A stretch of DNA of 37,994 bases. Origin: Ilumatobacteraceae bacterium. GTDB taxonomy: Bacteria; Actinomycetota; Acidimicrobiia; Acidimicrobiales; Ilumatobacteraceae. The position numbers were made by a program, and so were the translations under genes. The stretch covers positions 18,799 to 56,792 of the forward strand of contig JAEMRY010000002.1 of NCBI GenBank assembly GCA_016463105.1. Reading direction: 5' to 3'. Under the pieces are notes generated by a model. That model searched no databases, was not told the DNA's origin, and worked only from the letters and a program-made list of their open reading frames with translations. Below are positions 27,227 through 36,430 of this stretch, one piece after another (the stretch's first letter is position 1; each line of letters starts with the position of its first letter).

Positions 27227-28074
27227 TGTGTGTTGGCTCTCGTTAAAAGTCTGCGCGACAGGGTTGCGACTGCATGTCGTCGATATGCAGCGGTACTTCT
27301 GTGGTCATCAATAGGTTTCGATTCTTTGGCGACTCTGTCACCAAATTCTTTAAGCAAATTAGGCGCCACGATCGAAATATTTTTGAGGTCAATCTGCATC
27401 GCGAGCCATTGTTCAGTTTCGCGACAACGAATAATTGTTGGACCGACTGAACCAAGCGCAACACCGATAGAACCTTTTTCACGGTCAATAACAAGACAAC
27501 ACGATGCAATAGAAATGACCATTGCGTTTCTTACACCGACTTTTGCATAACCTTGCCAACCGTTGATGATTGGCAGAGTTGCAGAAACAATTAATTCACC
27601 AGGTTGACGCGCATTTCGCTTTACTCCAACCATAAAGTCATGCACCGAGATCTCACGAGAAGTTGTGGCAGTTTGCAGGTTAATTACTGCATCAAGCGCA
27701 CTAAGCACAGGCAGCGCATCGCCAGCAGGCGAGCAGGTGCCTAGATTGCCACCAATTGAGCCTGCGGCTCGAATTTGCGGTGACCCAACTGTGCGAGCGG
27801 CTTGTGCAAGTGCAGGAAGCAACTGTGCAAGTTCGCCGTGCTCCATTTCTCGGTAGGGCAATCCTGATCCAATTACGACATTTTTTTTATCTGCTGTGAC
27901 TACATAGTTGCGGATTTCGTCTACACGACGCAGAGCAATAACATCAGTCGGTTTGCGATGATTGAAATTAACTTCAACCATCAGGTCGGTTCCGCCTTGA
28001 ATTATTTGAGCGTCAGGGTTAGCCGTTGCTGCTGCCAGCGCGTCATGCAAACTTTGCGGAATCAGTACTGTCAC
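27223..28074 (-). CDS. Molybdenum hydroxylase FAD-binding subunit
   Basis: FAD subunit of about 283 residues, CoxM/PucC/XdhB-like. The FAD-binding loop [13 protein letters not shown] is near the N-terminus. [20 protein letters not shown] forms the second FAD contact, followed by [11 protein letters not shown]. The C-terminal CO-dehydrogenase flavoprotein domain closes the protein. I place the start at GTG 28074, overlapping the LLM gene stop as GTGA and giving [16 protein letters not shown]. An in-frame TTG at 28089 would add five unlike residues. It is the only flavoprotein subunit near the two molybdenum hydroxylases of this operon, so it may serve both. Confidence 0.94.
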   Translation of the reverse strand: MTVLIPQSLHDALAAATANPDAQIIQGGTDLMVEVNFNHRKPTDVIALRRVDEIRNYVVTADKKNVVIGSGLPYREMEHGELAQLLPALAQAARTVGSPQIRAAGSIGGNLGTCSPAGDALPVLSALDAVINLQTATTSREISVHDFMVGVKRNARQPGELIVSATLPIINGWQGYAKVGVRNAMVISIASCCLVIDREKGSIGVALGSVGPTIIRCRETEQWLAMQIDLKNISIVAPNLLKEFGDRVAKESKPIDDHRSTAAYRRHAVATLSRRLLTRANTQ

Positions 28075-29099
28075 GAAACACCATCCCAATTCGAAAACGC
28101 GTCAATCATTGCTTTGACATCTCCAAGTGGATAAAGAATCGGACAAGTCGCTCCGTTCTTGAGATAGTGGGTTACTTGCTGTCGTGCTTCAGCGGGTGTG
28201 CCACTGGCAGTAAGCATCTGCACGATTTCGTCTGGCACGTGCTTAGATGCGGCGACAACTTGATCGTGTGTGGCGGGCCAAGTTAATACAGAGCCAACTT
28301 TGTCAAGTATTGATTGTGGTACTCCAGACGCCTTCATGATGTGGGGCTGTTGCCCAAGATATTGCGTGACCATTTGTCGCGCCATATCGAGAGCAGTTTT
28401 TCGATCTTCGTGCACACTGCAAACCACTAATTGAGGACGATCAATTGACTCAACTGATCTGCCTGCTCGGTCGGCGCCGATAGATAATGCTTCCATTGCT
28501 TGTTGGTTATATTCAGGAGACACGAGGTAGTTGAGCACAACACCATCAGCAATTTCGCCGGTCAACTCCATCATTTGCATGCCGGTTGCACCTATATATA
28601 TGGGGACATCTTTGGCTCGGCGTTCTTGGTAAACATAGTCGAGCTCAACACCATCGAGATGAACAAACTCGCCATTAAATGTGACCGTCTCGTTATTTAG
28701 TAGTGCACGTACTGAGGTAACGATTTCGCGCATCGCTCGCAAAGGCTTGGCGCGCGAGATTCCAACTTTTTGAGCCAATGGATCCCACCATGCGCCGATG
28801 CCGAGAATAATTCGACCTGGTGCGAGGTCGTCGAGAGTAGAGAATGTTGCCGCGAGTCGAGCAGGGTTGCGACTCCAACAATCGACAACACCAGAACCAA
28901 CCTTGAGAGTTGTGGTTACCGATGCGAATGCCGCCATCGGCACAGTTGCTTCACGAACAAGGCGACTTTCGGCCTGCCAAACTGCTTCAAAGCCCTTGGC
29001 TTCTGCGTATTTAGCAAATTCCATTCCTTCGGAGATGCGGTGAGCATCCTGAAGATATAGCGCAACGCGGGCAGATTTTTTGTTTGTAACAGTGCTCAT
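28071..29099 (-). CDS. LLM-class flavin- or F420-dependent oxidoreductase
   Basis: Luciferase-like TIM-barrel oxidoreductase of 342 residues. It has the typical [20 protein letters not shown] strand, [29 protein letters not shown], and [20 protein letters not shown]. These resemble the Mer/F420-dependent branch, although FMN-dependent monooxygenases such as pyrimidine oxygenase RutA belong to the same fold. Sequence alone does not settle F420 against FMN. The start ATG shares one base with the stop of the aminohydrolase gene (TAATG). It lies inside the molybdenum hydroxylase operon, so a role in oxidising or ring-opening the same substrate class is a reasonable inference. Confidence 0.9.
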   Translation of the reverse strand: MSTVTNKKSARVALYLQDAHRISEGMEFAKYAEAKGFEAVWQAESRLVREATVPMAAFASVTTTLKVGSGVVDCWSRNPARLAATFSTLDDLAPGRIILGIGAWWDPLAQKVGISRAKPLRAMREIVTSVRALLNNETVTFNGEFVHLDGVELDYVYQERRAKDVPIYIGATGMQMMELTGEIADGVVLNYLVSPEYNQQAMEALSIGADRAGRSVESIDRPQLVVCSVHEDRKTALDMARQMVTQYLGQQPHIMKASGVPQSILDKVGSVLTWPATHDQVVAASKHVPDEIVQMLTASGTPAEARQQVTHYLKNGATCPILYPLGDVKAMIDAFSNWDGVS

Positions 29100-30169
29100 T
29101 AGATGGCCAACCTCTGATGTAATCGTATTGATTGTTCTGCAGCTTTGGCCCTAACTTCTTGTATATCAACTCGAGTCGGCAGACCAGCGACGACTAATTT
29201 CTCACCGTTAACTTCGACATCTGTGGCGCGAACACCCGGGGTAAATGCAACATGCCACGGGCTATCTAGATGATCGTAGTTATATGTCACTTTGTCAGAT
29301 TTGGCCTCGGGAAATATTTCATAGCCATTTTCTAACCACGACCAAACCGTGGATGGCGTTTGTTCGATGTCATATTCTCGTAGACGAACAAACGCTAAGC
29401 GAGCTTCTTCAAGCATGTCTGCACCAATGCCGTCAGTGCCAAGCAGAATTTTATTCTTTAGTGCACTTGGTTTGGCGTAGCCCACCGAGTTGTTCATGTT
29501 TGATCGCGGATTATGAACCACATATCCAGAAAGTTTTCGGTCTAAGTGCACAGCGTGAATTAAAAGCCAATTGTCTCTAGTCAGTGATTCAAGTCTGGCT
29601 CCGGCATGCACATCATCTAATCCCTCGGCGACATGAATATGAACACCAACATTATGTTTTGCTGCCAGTTCGCTGGCTGCATTTAGGGTTTCATCGCTAC
29701 AAGTAAATGCTGCGTGAACTCCAACCATTCCACGCCCTCCTTGGCTCAGATATCGATCGCATTCTTCTAAGCCCCGTTTGGCAGCATTAGTCATTTTCGA
29801 AAGGGGAGATACTTTCGAGTGCAATTGTCCAAGATCGTCCCAACGATCAGTGACTCCATAGCAAGCGTTGACACGCACTCCGACTTGTTCGCAGGCTTTC
29901 GCGATTAATGAAAGAGAGCCGTCAATAAAATTTGGTGATTCGTGATGATCGATAATGCAAGTCGTGCCGCTGATTAAGGCTTCTGTTGCGCCAAGCATTG
30001 CTGACCAATAAATCATTTGTTCGTCAAGTGCGTTATCTAATCGCCACCAAACCTGTTGCAAGATTTCTAAGAAGTTATTTGGTGTTGTCTTGCTTGCGGG
30101 CATGCCTCGGGCAAGCGACGAATAAAGGTGATGGTGCGCACAGACATGCCCCGAGGTCTGATTCGACAT
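29099..30169 (-). CDS. SsnA-like amidohydrolase-superfamily aminohydrolase, N-terminally short
   Basis: Metal-dependent hydrolase of 356 residues, closely patterned on SsnA, which in E. coli sits beside xdhD. Shared features are [13 protein letters not shown] (first His-x-His metal pair), [54 protein letters not shown] and [18 protein letters not shown] (metal Asp). SsnA is about 440 residues and starts with some 55 residues of beta-sandwich before the first His pair. Here the protein starts only about 11 residues before it. The start ATG lies three bases after the upstream stop, so an extended N-terminus in this frame is not available without overlapping that gene. The expected reaction is deamination or ring hydrolysis of a heterocycle. 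Confidence 0.88.
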   Translation of the reverse strand: MSNQTSGHVCAHHHLYSSLARGMPASKTTPNNFLEILQQVWWRLDNALDEQMIYWSAMLGATEALISGTTCIIDHHESPNFIDGSLSLIAKACEQVGVRVNACYGVTDRWDDLGQLHSKVSPLSKMTNAAKRGLEECDRYLSQGGRGMVGVHAAFTCSDETLNAASELAAKHNVGVHIHVAEGLDDVHAGARLESLTRDNWLLIHAVHLDRKLSGYVVHNPRSNMNNSVGYAKPSALKNKILLGTDGIGADMLEEARLAFVRLREYDIEQTPSTVWSWLENGYEIFPEAKSDKVTYNYDHLDSPWHVAFTPGVRATDVEVNGEKLVVAGLPTRVDIQEVRAKAAEQSIRLHQRLAI

Positions 30170-30172
30170 TTT

Positions 30173-32782
30173 TTACTCTTCTTGTTTGTCTCGACGCATC
30201 GGTAAAGTATTGCGCCACTGCCCATCAAGGCTGTGCATGGCAGTGGCTACCGCACCCGCAGTTGGCACTAAGCCGATTTCACCCACACCCTTGATGCCGT
30301 ATGGCGAGTTGGGCTGGGCAGACTCAATAAGTTTGACGTCAATTTTTGGAACATCTTTTGCTCGCAAGATGCCAAGACTGCGTAATGTCATATTTGTCGG
30401 AAACGCCGTAACTGGATCAGACGGAAAATCTTCAGTCAGTGCATAGCCCAGTCCCATGTGCACACTGCCTTCAACTTGACCCTCACAAAGAGTTGGGTTA
30501 ACAATGCGACCTACGTCGTGTACAGCGAGTACACGCTCAATCTTTTGGGTTTCGCGATCGATCACAACCATTTGTGCGGCGTAACTAAAAGTCGAATGGA
30601 TTAGTGGATTAGTGACCCCAGGTTCGCCAAGTTTGTTTGTCCAGTCAACGCGATATTCACCGACGTGGTCAACGCCTTTTGCAAAGTTTGCAGCACGAGC
30701 GACATCGCATGCATCTTTAACCGAACCTGCTCCCATCAGCGTGCCGCGTGAACCAGTTGTCTGACCGAAACCGAGTTCGCGAGTTGTATCAACAATGACG
30801 TCAATCAGAGCCGCATCAACTCCGAGTTCGTGAACAGCAACTTGAGCAGCAACAGTGTTGATCCCTTGACCCATTTCGGTCCAGCCGTGGCGTACTTCGA
30901 TTCGTCCGTTTTCTTTAAAGTGCACGACTGCTTTTGAGATTTCTTTGAAGCCGTTTCCGAGACCACTATTTTTTAAGCCCAGTCCGAGGCCCACTGCTTT
31001 GCCCGCGGCAACTGCTGCATCGTATTCGGGTTTGATTTCGTTAAGGCAAATTTCTGCGCCCAAGCAACCGTCATCCATGATTTGCCCAGGTCCCCAAACC
31101 ATGCCGGGCTTGATCACATTTCGTGATCTGATTTCCCAACCAGAAATTCCTACTTTTTCGGCCAGTCTGTCGAGCACACCTTCCATCGCAAACTGTGCTT
31201 GATTCGCACCAAAACCGCGGAAGGCACCGCAGATTGGATTGTTTGTTCGCGCCGCAATCGCTTCAACATCAATATTCGGAACTTGATATGGACCACTGGC
31301 ATGGCCTGCCATACGTTCTAGAACTTTCATTCCGACACTTGCGTATGCACCAGAGTCGCCAAGTGCACGAACACGTAACCCAGTGAGTCGGCCTTGATCA
31401 TCGCAACCAGCCTCGTAATCCATTTCTATTGGGTGACGTTTTGCATGCATTAAAAAACTCTCTTCGCGTGTGAGAGTGCATTTGACCGGCACATTAAGTA
31501 ACCAGGCAGCCAAGGATGCATGGGCTTGATTGCTCATATCTTCTTTGCCACCAAATGCACCACCGTTAGTAACGAGAGTGACGGTGACTTGCTCGTTAGG
31601 AACAGCAAGTAGGCGAGCGATGTCGTTGCGGTCATCCCATACGCCTTGACCACCTGAGTAAACCTGTAGATGTCGTGTTGATGCATCGGTGCTGGGCACT
31701 GCAAGTGTGCTTTCGGGCTCTAGAAAAGCGTGTTCAATTCTTTGAGTTGAAAATATTTCGCGAACAACATGTTTACTTGAGGCAAATGCTTCGTCGCAAT
31801 CACCGCGTTTATAGCTTGATTTGCTAAGAATATTATTTTCGGTTTTCCAAACAGCAAGATCGCTAGAAGATATGGCAATTCTTGGATCTGTGATTGCAGC
31901 GAGCGCGTCATAAGACACTTCGACGTGAGCAGTTGCGTGTCGTGCGTTCATTCGCGTATCAGCAACGACGATCGCCAAGACGTCACCCGCATAAGAAGTG
32001 CGACCACCAACCGGAATCATCACCGGCCAGTCTTTGTAAATAATTCCCATCATCAACTCACCTGGAATATCAGCAGCCGTAAAAACTGCTTTAACACCTG
32101 GTTGATCTAAAGCATTTGCCGTGTTGATCGCGAGTACATCCGCGCGTGCGTATTTTGTGAAAACTAACGCAGCGTGCAACATTCCTGGTTCGCGCATGTC
32201 GTCGATGTATCCACGGTCGCCGAGTGTTAAAGCTTCAGCCTCAAGTTTTTTAACTCGCACACCAAGTCCGCCAGTCGTAACTATTTCGCGAACTTCGCCT
32301 CGCGCCACTGTCTCAATTGCTTCAAGAATTTTTACGTATCCAGTGCAACGACAAAGGTGCGCACCAAGATGGCGGGCCATATCTTCACGCTTCAAACCAG
32401 CGCCTTTTTTGTCAATTTGAGCTTTTGCGCGCACGACGATTCCTGGTATGCAAAATCCACATTGCAAACCACCGCAAGCTGCGAACGCATTAGCGAAAGC
32501 ATCGCGCTCTGATTGGCTGACTCCTTCGAGTGTCGTGATCTCTGAGCCAGTTACTTTTTCAAGCGACTGCTGACAACTAACAATTGCCTTTCCATCTACA
32601 AGAACTGTGCAGCAACCACACTGACCAGTTGGAGAGCAACCATCTTTGGCAGATGTGATATTAAGTTCTTCTCGAAGTGCGGCCAATAAATGCGGATGAT
32701 CGCTACGCACCGTTACAGGCGTGCCGTTGACACTAAACGCCACACGCTCGGCTGTAGTCAGCCCCTGGTCGACCTGAGTCAT
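30173..32782 (-). CDS. Fused 2Fe-2S/molybdenum hydroxylase (XdhD-type xanthine dehydrogenase-like)
   Basis: Single 869-residue chain. Residues 1-165 are the two-cluster Fe-S module: DGCSPTGQCGCCTVLVDG, whose first cluster loop has one extra residue compared with CxxxxCxxC, then CGFCIPG and HLCRCTGY. The Mo-binding part follows from about residue 175. It has the hammerhead domain GVRVKKLEAEALTLGDRGYI, GGAFGGKEDM, GAFRGFGANQAQ with the substrate Arg, and GIKGVGEIG with the catalytic Glu. It lacks an FAD domain. The start is ATG, with TATGGT exactly six bases upstream. The nearest known arrangement is E. coli xdhD beside ssnA and the FAD protein ygfM, here linked to a second three-subunit hydroxylase. 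Confidence 0.92.
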   Translation of the reverse strand: MTQVDQGLTTAERVAFSVNGTPVTVRSDHPHLLAALREELNITSAKDGCSPTGQCGCCTVLVDGKAIVSCQQSLEKVTGSEITTLEGVSQSERDAFANAFAACGGLQCGFCIPGIVVRAKAQIDKKGAGLKREDMARHLGAHLCRCTGYVKILEAIETVARGEVREIVTTGGLGVRVKKLEAEALTLGDRGYIDDMREPGMLHAALVFTKYARADVLAINTANALDQPGVKAVFTAADIPGELMMGIIYKDWPVMIPVGGRTSYAGDVLAIVVADTRMNARHATAHVEVSYDALAAITDPRIAISSSDLAVWKTENNILSKSSYKRGDCDEAFASSKHVVREIFSTQRIEHAFLEPESTLAVPSTDASTRHLQVYSGGQGVWDDRNDIARLLAVPNEQVTVTLVTNGGAFGGKEDMSNQAHASLAAWLLNVPVKCTLTREESFLMHAKRHPIEMDYEAGCDDQGRLTGLRVRALGDSGAYASVGMKVLERMAGHASGPYQVPNIDVEAIAARTNNPICGAFRGFGANQAQFAMEGVLDRLAEKVGISGWEIRSRNVIKPGMVWGPGQIMDDGCLGAEICLNEIKPEYDAAVAAGKAVGLGLGLKNSGLGNGFKEISKAVVHFKENGRIEVRHGWTEMGQGINTVAAQVAVHELGVDAALIDVIVDTTRELGFGQTTGSRGTLMGAGSVKDACDVARAANFAKGVDHVGEYRVDWTNKLGEPGVTNPLIHSTFSYAAQMVVIDRETQKIERVLAVHDVGRIVNPTLCEGQVEGSVHMGLGYALTEDFPSDPVTAFPTNMTLRSLGILRAKDVPKIDVKLIESAQPNSPYGIKGVGEIGLVPTAGAVATAMHSLDGQWRNTLPMRRDKQEE

Positions 32783-32788
32783 GTATTA

Positions 32789-32794
32789 ACCATA
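32789..32794 (-). promoter_or_regulatory. Candidate leaderless -10 for the fused hydroxylase gene
   Basis: On the minus strand TATGGT lies exactly six bases before the ATG at 32782. This could start an internal transcript covering the six downstream genes. It sits 19 bases downstream of the palindrome at 32813-32827. Confidence 0.35.
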
Positions 32795-32812
32795 CTCTGA
32801 TTGGGCTTCAGG

Positions 32813-32827
32813 TTTACATTATGTAAA
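32813..32827. promoter_or_regulatory. Perfect palindrome, candidate operator
   Basis: TTTACATTATGTAAA has 7-bp arms around one central base. It lies in the only sizeable gap (59 bases) of the minus-strand operon, between the nitrilase gene and the fused hydroxylase gene. Its position over the expected -35 region of the candidate internal promoter suggests a repressor site. No regulator gene is visible in the window. Confidence 0.4.
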
Positions 32828-32841
32828 GAAACAGCGTTTCG

Positions 32842-33765
32842 TCAATCCAGCACAGTGCCACGTTGACCAGTAATTCGCCCATAAACCTCAGGTCGTCGGT
32901 AGCGGTCGAAATTAAACAAAGTGTTTTTGTAATTATTGCACCAGTCAAGATCGCAAACCGCTGTCACTAATTCGTCGTCACTGGTCACGGTTTTGGCAAG
33001 CAATTCACCCGACGGTGCGATGATGCTTGAGTCGGCGAGGCTGTCGACACCTTCTTCGACTCCACCTTTGGCAACACCAACGACGAATGTGCCATTTTGG
33101 TATGCGCCACTTTGCATAACGAGTGCATTGTGAAAACCTTGAAGTGGATCTTGAGACGGATCAGGAATATATTGCAACGGCGTGTTGTAGCCGCAGAGAA
33201 TCATTTCTACACCCTGCAATCCCATCACGCGATAACTTTCTGGCCATCGACGGTCATTGCAGATCATCATTCCGATTCGTCCACCGAACGCCTTCCAAAC
33301 CCCAAAACCGTCATCACTCGGTTTGAAGTAGTAACGCTCAGCATGTTGAAACGGACGATCAGGTTCGTGGTGTTCGTGACCCGGAATATGAACCTTGCGA
33401 TATTTTGCGACGATAGATCCATCGCGCTCAACTAAAATTTGTGTATTAAAACGTTCACCTTGAGGTGTCAGTTCTGCATATCCTAAACAAAATCCAATAT
33501 TAAGTTTCTTCGCTTCGTCAAATAGTGGCTTTGTAATCGCCGATGGCATTTCGGTCTCATACCAATGATCGGCTTGAGTGATGTCATCAACGAACCATCT
33601 CGGAAAAAAAGTCGTTAGCGCTAATTCTGGAAACACAACTAACTCGACTTTTTTAGAGTGAGCTTCTCGCAGTAGCTCAAGCAAACGTGCAACGACTGAT
33701 TTACGATCATCTGTGCGTTGCACTGGCCCAAGTTGAGCCGCGGCAACATTTAGCAACCGTGACAC
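32842..33765 (-). CDS. Nitrilase-family N-carbamoylase (N-carbamoyl-D-amino-acid hydrolase-like)
   Basis: Carbon-nitrogen hydrolase of 307 residues with the catalytic triad visible as Glu47 (FPELALTTFFPRW), Lys124 (KYRKVHIPGH) and Cys169 (MMICNDRRWPE). The flanking motifs YETEMP, RPFQHAE and GYNTP closely follow the Agrobacterium D-carbamoylase, which splits N-carbamoyl-D-amino acids to the amino acid, CO2 and ammonia. A beta-ureidopropionase activity is the main alternative. The start is GTG, sharing a base with the TAG stop of the M20 gene (TAGTG), so the two carbamoyl hydrolases are translationally coupled. Confidence 0.9.
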   Translation of the reverse strand: MSRLLNVAAAQLGPVQRTDDRKSVVARLLELLREAHSKKVELVVFPELALTTFFPRWFVDDITQADHWYETEMPSAITKPLFDEAKKLNIGFCLGYAELTPQGERFNTQILVERDGSIVAKYRKVHIPGHEHHEPDRPFQHAERYYFKPSDDGFGVWKAFGGRIGMMICNDRRWPESYRVMGLQGVEMILCGYNTPLQYIPDPSQDPLQGFHNALVMQSGAYQNGTFVVGVAKGGVEEGVDSLADSSIIAPSGELLAKTVTSDDELVTAVCDLDWCNNYKNTLFNFDRYRRPEVYGRITGQRGTVLD

Positions 33766-35036
33766 TATTTATCTTCCAAAAGCTCGAGCGTTGTCAGCGA
33801 AAGCATCGTATGCAACAAAATATTCGCGCCGGCTATCAGATCAATAGTTTCGGTGAACTCTGCAGGGTTGTGGCTAATACCTTTGACACTTGGCACGAAA
33901 ATCATTCCTGAAGGGCAGACGCGCGCCAGCATTTGTGCGTCGTGACCAGCGCCCGATGGCATTCGTTGAACCGTATTACCTTGATCTCGCGCAATTTTTT
34001 CAACACAGTCAATTACGCGATCATCAAAAATTACTGGTTCGAAACGAACTAGTTCGCGTGTGGTTATTTTTACTCCTTCGCCGACCGCGATATCTATTAA
34101 GAATTCAGAAATTTTTGACTCGGCTTGTTTAAGTAGTGATTCGTCTGTGTTGCGCACATCAAGCGTGAGGGTCGCTTTGGCCGCTACGACATTTGTCAGA
34201 TTGGGATGTATATCAATCTTGCCGACTGTGCAAACTTGATCGCCACCCATAGTGATTGCAAGTTTGCGCATGAAAACAGTTATTTCGGCGGCGATGTATG
34301 CAGGGTCGTGGCGCAGTGACATCGGGGTGGTTCCCGCATGGTTGGATTGTCCAATAATTGTGACTTCTTGCCACGAGATTCCCTGCACGCTTGTTACGGC
34401 ACCGATGCGTACATTGTTAGCTTCAAGCATCGGTCCCTGTTCGATATGCAATTCGACAAATGCATGCGGAATCAAACCTGGGCAAGGTGTTGTGCCGGCG
34501 TATCCGATGCGCACAAGTTCGTCACCGAGTTTCGCACCATCAATTGCGATTACGTCCAATGCTTCTTCAAGTGAAAGGCCACCCACATATACGAGTGAGC
34601 CGAGCATGTCTGGGGCGAAGCGCGCACCCTCTTCATCGGTAAAAATGCCAACAGCGAGTGGACGCGGCGGAGTCACGCCAGCTTTCTGACAAGTTTCAAT
34701 AACCTCAAGTGCGGCGAGCACGCCGTAGCACCCATCAAATCTTCCACCGGTGCGAACCGTGTCGATGTGTGAACCCGACATTACAGGTGTACCGATTCCG
34801 ACGTTCCAGATACCAATAATGTTGCCCACAGCATCTATCGAAACGTCCAAGTTGCAATCTTTCATCCAAGCAACAAGCAGATCTCGTCCATCTTTGTCCT
34901 CGTCGGTGAGTGCGAGGCGACAGTTTCCGCCACCGTCAATCGGGGCAATTTCAGCGAGCGCGTTAATCCGAGTCATCAGACGATCGCCATCAATACAAAG
35001 ATCTAAATGCTGTTGGCTGAAGTCACCTAGGGGCAC
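33765..35036 (-). CDS. M20-family amidohydrolase (N-carbamoyl-L-amino-acid hydrolase / allantoate amidohydrolase type)
   Basis: Zinc or manganese peptidase-fold amidase of 423 residues, HyuC/AllC family. The metal ligands are visible as GSHIDTV (His), GGRFDGCYG (Asp), DEEGARF (Glu pair), VELHIEQGP (His) and ISHNPAEFT (final His). The dimerisation and substrate region has GQSNHAGTTPM and VTSVQGISW. Family members cleave N-carbamoyl-L-amino acids, beta-ureidopropionate or allantoate; the motifs do not separate these. The start is GTG 35036, preceded by TAAAAT at six bases. It is probably the first gene of the operon, 37 bases from the divergent aminotransferase gene. Confidence 0.92.
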   Translation of the reverse strand: MPLGDFSQQHLDLCIDGDRLMTRINALAEIAPIDGGGNCRLALTDEDKDGRDLLVAWMKDCNLDVSIDAVGNIIGIWNVGIGTPVMSGSHIDTVRTGGRFDGCYGVLAALEVIETCQKAGVTPPRPLAVGIFTDEEGARFAPDMLGSLVYVGGLSLEEALDVIAIDGAKLGDELVRIGYAGTTPCPGLIPHAFVELHIEQGPMLEANNVRIGAVTSVQGISWQEVTIIGQSNHAGTTPMSLRHDPAYIAAEITVFMRKLAITMGGDQVCTVGKIDIHPNLTNVVAAKATLTLDVRNTDESLLKQAESKISEFLIDIAVGEGVKITTRELVRFEPVIFDDRVIDCVEKIARDQGNTVQRMPSGAGHDAQMLARVCPSGMIFVPSVKGISHNPAEFTETIDLIAGANILLHTMLSLTTLELLEDK

Positions 35037-35042
35037 TTAGAG

Positions 35043-35048
35043 ATTTTA
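35043..35048 (-). promoter_or_regulatory. Candidate leaderless -10 for the catabolic operon
   Basis: On the minus strand TAAAAT lies exactly six bases before the GTG start of the M20 gene, in the 37-base divergent gap. It is the strongest of the six TANNNT-N6-start cases. No clear -35 is present. Confidence 0.45.
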
Positions 35049-35073
35049 CACCGCAATTTGCCATGATGGAGAG

Positions 35074-36420
35074 GTGATTAATCAACAAAGGCTTTCGGAA
35101 GCACTGGAAGTCGAAGAAAAACTATTTATCAGCCGTCATCCGAAATCTAAAGCTGCGGCAAACAGCGCTAGTAGTTCACTGATTGCAGGTGTACCGATGC
35201 CTTGGATGACGAGATGGCCAGGGAGTTTTCCGCTTTACGTTCGTCGAGCAAGTGGTGCCAGATTCACAGACATTGATGACATTGAATACGTCGATTTTTG
35301 TCTTGGCGATACAGGTGCGATGACAGGTCACGCGGTTGCTGAAATTACGCAAGCAATCTCGACACAATTAAGTAATGGCTCAACGATGATGTTGCCGACA
35401 CAAGACGCAAGTTGGGTGGGCGAGGAGTTAACTCGACGTTTTGGGTTACCGAAATGGCAGTTCACGATTAGTGCGACTGACGCGAATCGATTTGTGTTGC
35501 GAATCGCAAGACATCTTACAAAGCGTTCGAAGATTTTGGTGCATGACTGGTGTTATCACGGCACAGTAGATGAGACTTTGGTGATCGCTGACGTGAACGG
35601 CCAGACGATTTCTCGTCCTGGTGCGATTGGTCCACAGATAGACCCTGCTCTGACGACACGAGTTGCACCATTTAATGATCTTGCGATTCTTGAGCAACAA
35701 CTACAGCATCGTGATGTCGCGTGTATGTTGATCGAACCAGCACTTACAAATATTGGAATCGTTTTACCTGAAGATGGATACTTGGCTGGCGTTCGAGAAC
35801 TAACTAGAAAATACGGCACGCTGTTGATTATTGACGAGACACATACGATCTGTGCTGGTCCTGGTGGTTGCACAAAACTTTGGCAACTTGAACCTGACAT
35901 GCTGGTGATCGGCAAAACAATCGGCGGCGGAGTACCAGTTGCCGCTTACGGAATGAGTGCAGAACTCGCCGCACAAATTGAACAGAACTTGAGTGATCAT
36001 GATGTGGATGTCTCGGGAATCGGCGGAACTCTCTCTGGTAGCGCCTTAGCGATGGCTGCAATTCGGGCAACACTTAGTAATTGTTTATTGCCGTCGCAAT
36101 TTGAACAAACAATTCAATTGGCAAGTCGGTGGACTACAGGCGTGACTAAATCGTATACACAGCACAATTTGGATTGGAATGTTCAACAACTTGGCTGTCG
36201 TGCCGAGTATTGGTTTTGCAAACCTCCAAGAAACGGCGCACAAGCGGCGGCAGCATCTGATCCAAAATTAGAAAGCTTTATGCACTTGTGGGCAATTAAT
36301 CGCGGCGTGCTTCTAACTCCGTTTCACAACATGGCACTGATGTCATCGTTTCATACAACTGCTGATGTTGATCTGCATACTGAAGTATTTAATGCCGCTC
36401 TTGATGAGTTGTCAGTCTGA
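35074..36420 (+). CDS. Class III PLP aminotransferase (glutamate-1-semialdehyde aminomutase-like)
   Basis: PLP-dependent fold-type I enzyme of 448 residues. DTGAMTGH near residue 90 is at the cofactor/substrate pocket. IIDETHTICAGPGG provides the PLP-binding Asp, and Lys281 in VIGKTIGGGVP is the Schiff-base lysine. The sequence resembles HemL-like aminotransferases that act on omega- or beta-amino acids rather than the haem-pathway HemL itself. The start is GTG; GGAGAG lies immediately upstream but is too close for ideal spacing. A CATGAT six bases upstream could be a poor -10. It is divergent from the carbamoyl hydrolase genes, so it may take the amino acid they release. Confidence 0.88.
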   Translation: MINQQRLSEALEVEEKLFISRHPKSKAAANSASSSLIAGVPMPWMTRWPGSFPLYVRRASGARFTDIDDIEYVDFCLGDTGAMTGHAVAEITQAISTQLSNGSTMMLPTQDASWVGEELTRRFGLPKWQFTISATDANRFVLRIARHLTKRSKILVHDWCYHGTVDETLVIADVNGQTISRPGAIGPQIDPALTTRVAPFNDLAILEQQLQHRDVACMLIEPALTNIGIVLPEDGYLAGVRELTRKYGTLLIIDETHTICAGPGGCTKLWQLEPDMLVIGKTIGGGVPVAAYGMSAELAAQIEQNLSDHDVDVSGIGGTLSGSALAMAAIRATLSNCLLPSQFEQTIQLASRWTTGVTKSYTQHNLDWNVQQLGCRAEYWFCKPPRNGAQAAAASDPKLESFMHLWAINRGVLLTPFHNMALMSSFHTTADVDLHTEVFNAALDELSV

Positions 36421-36430
36421 AAAATCGTAA

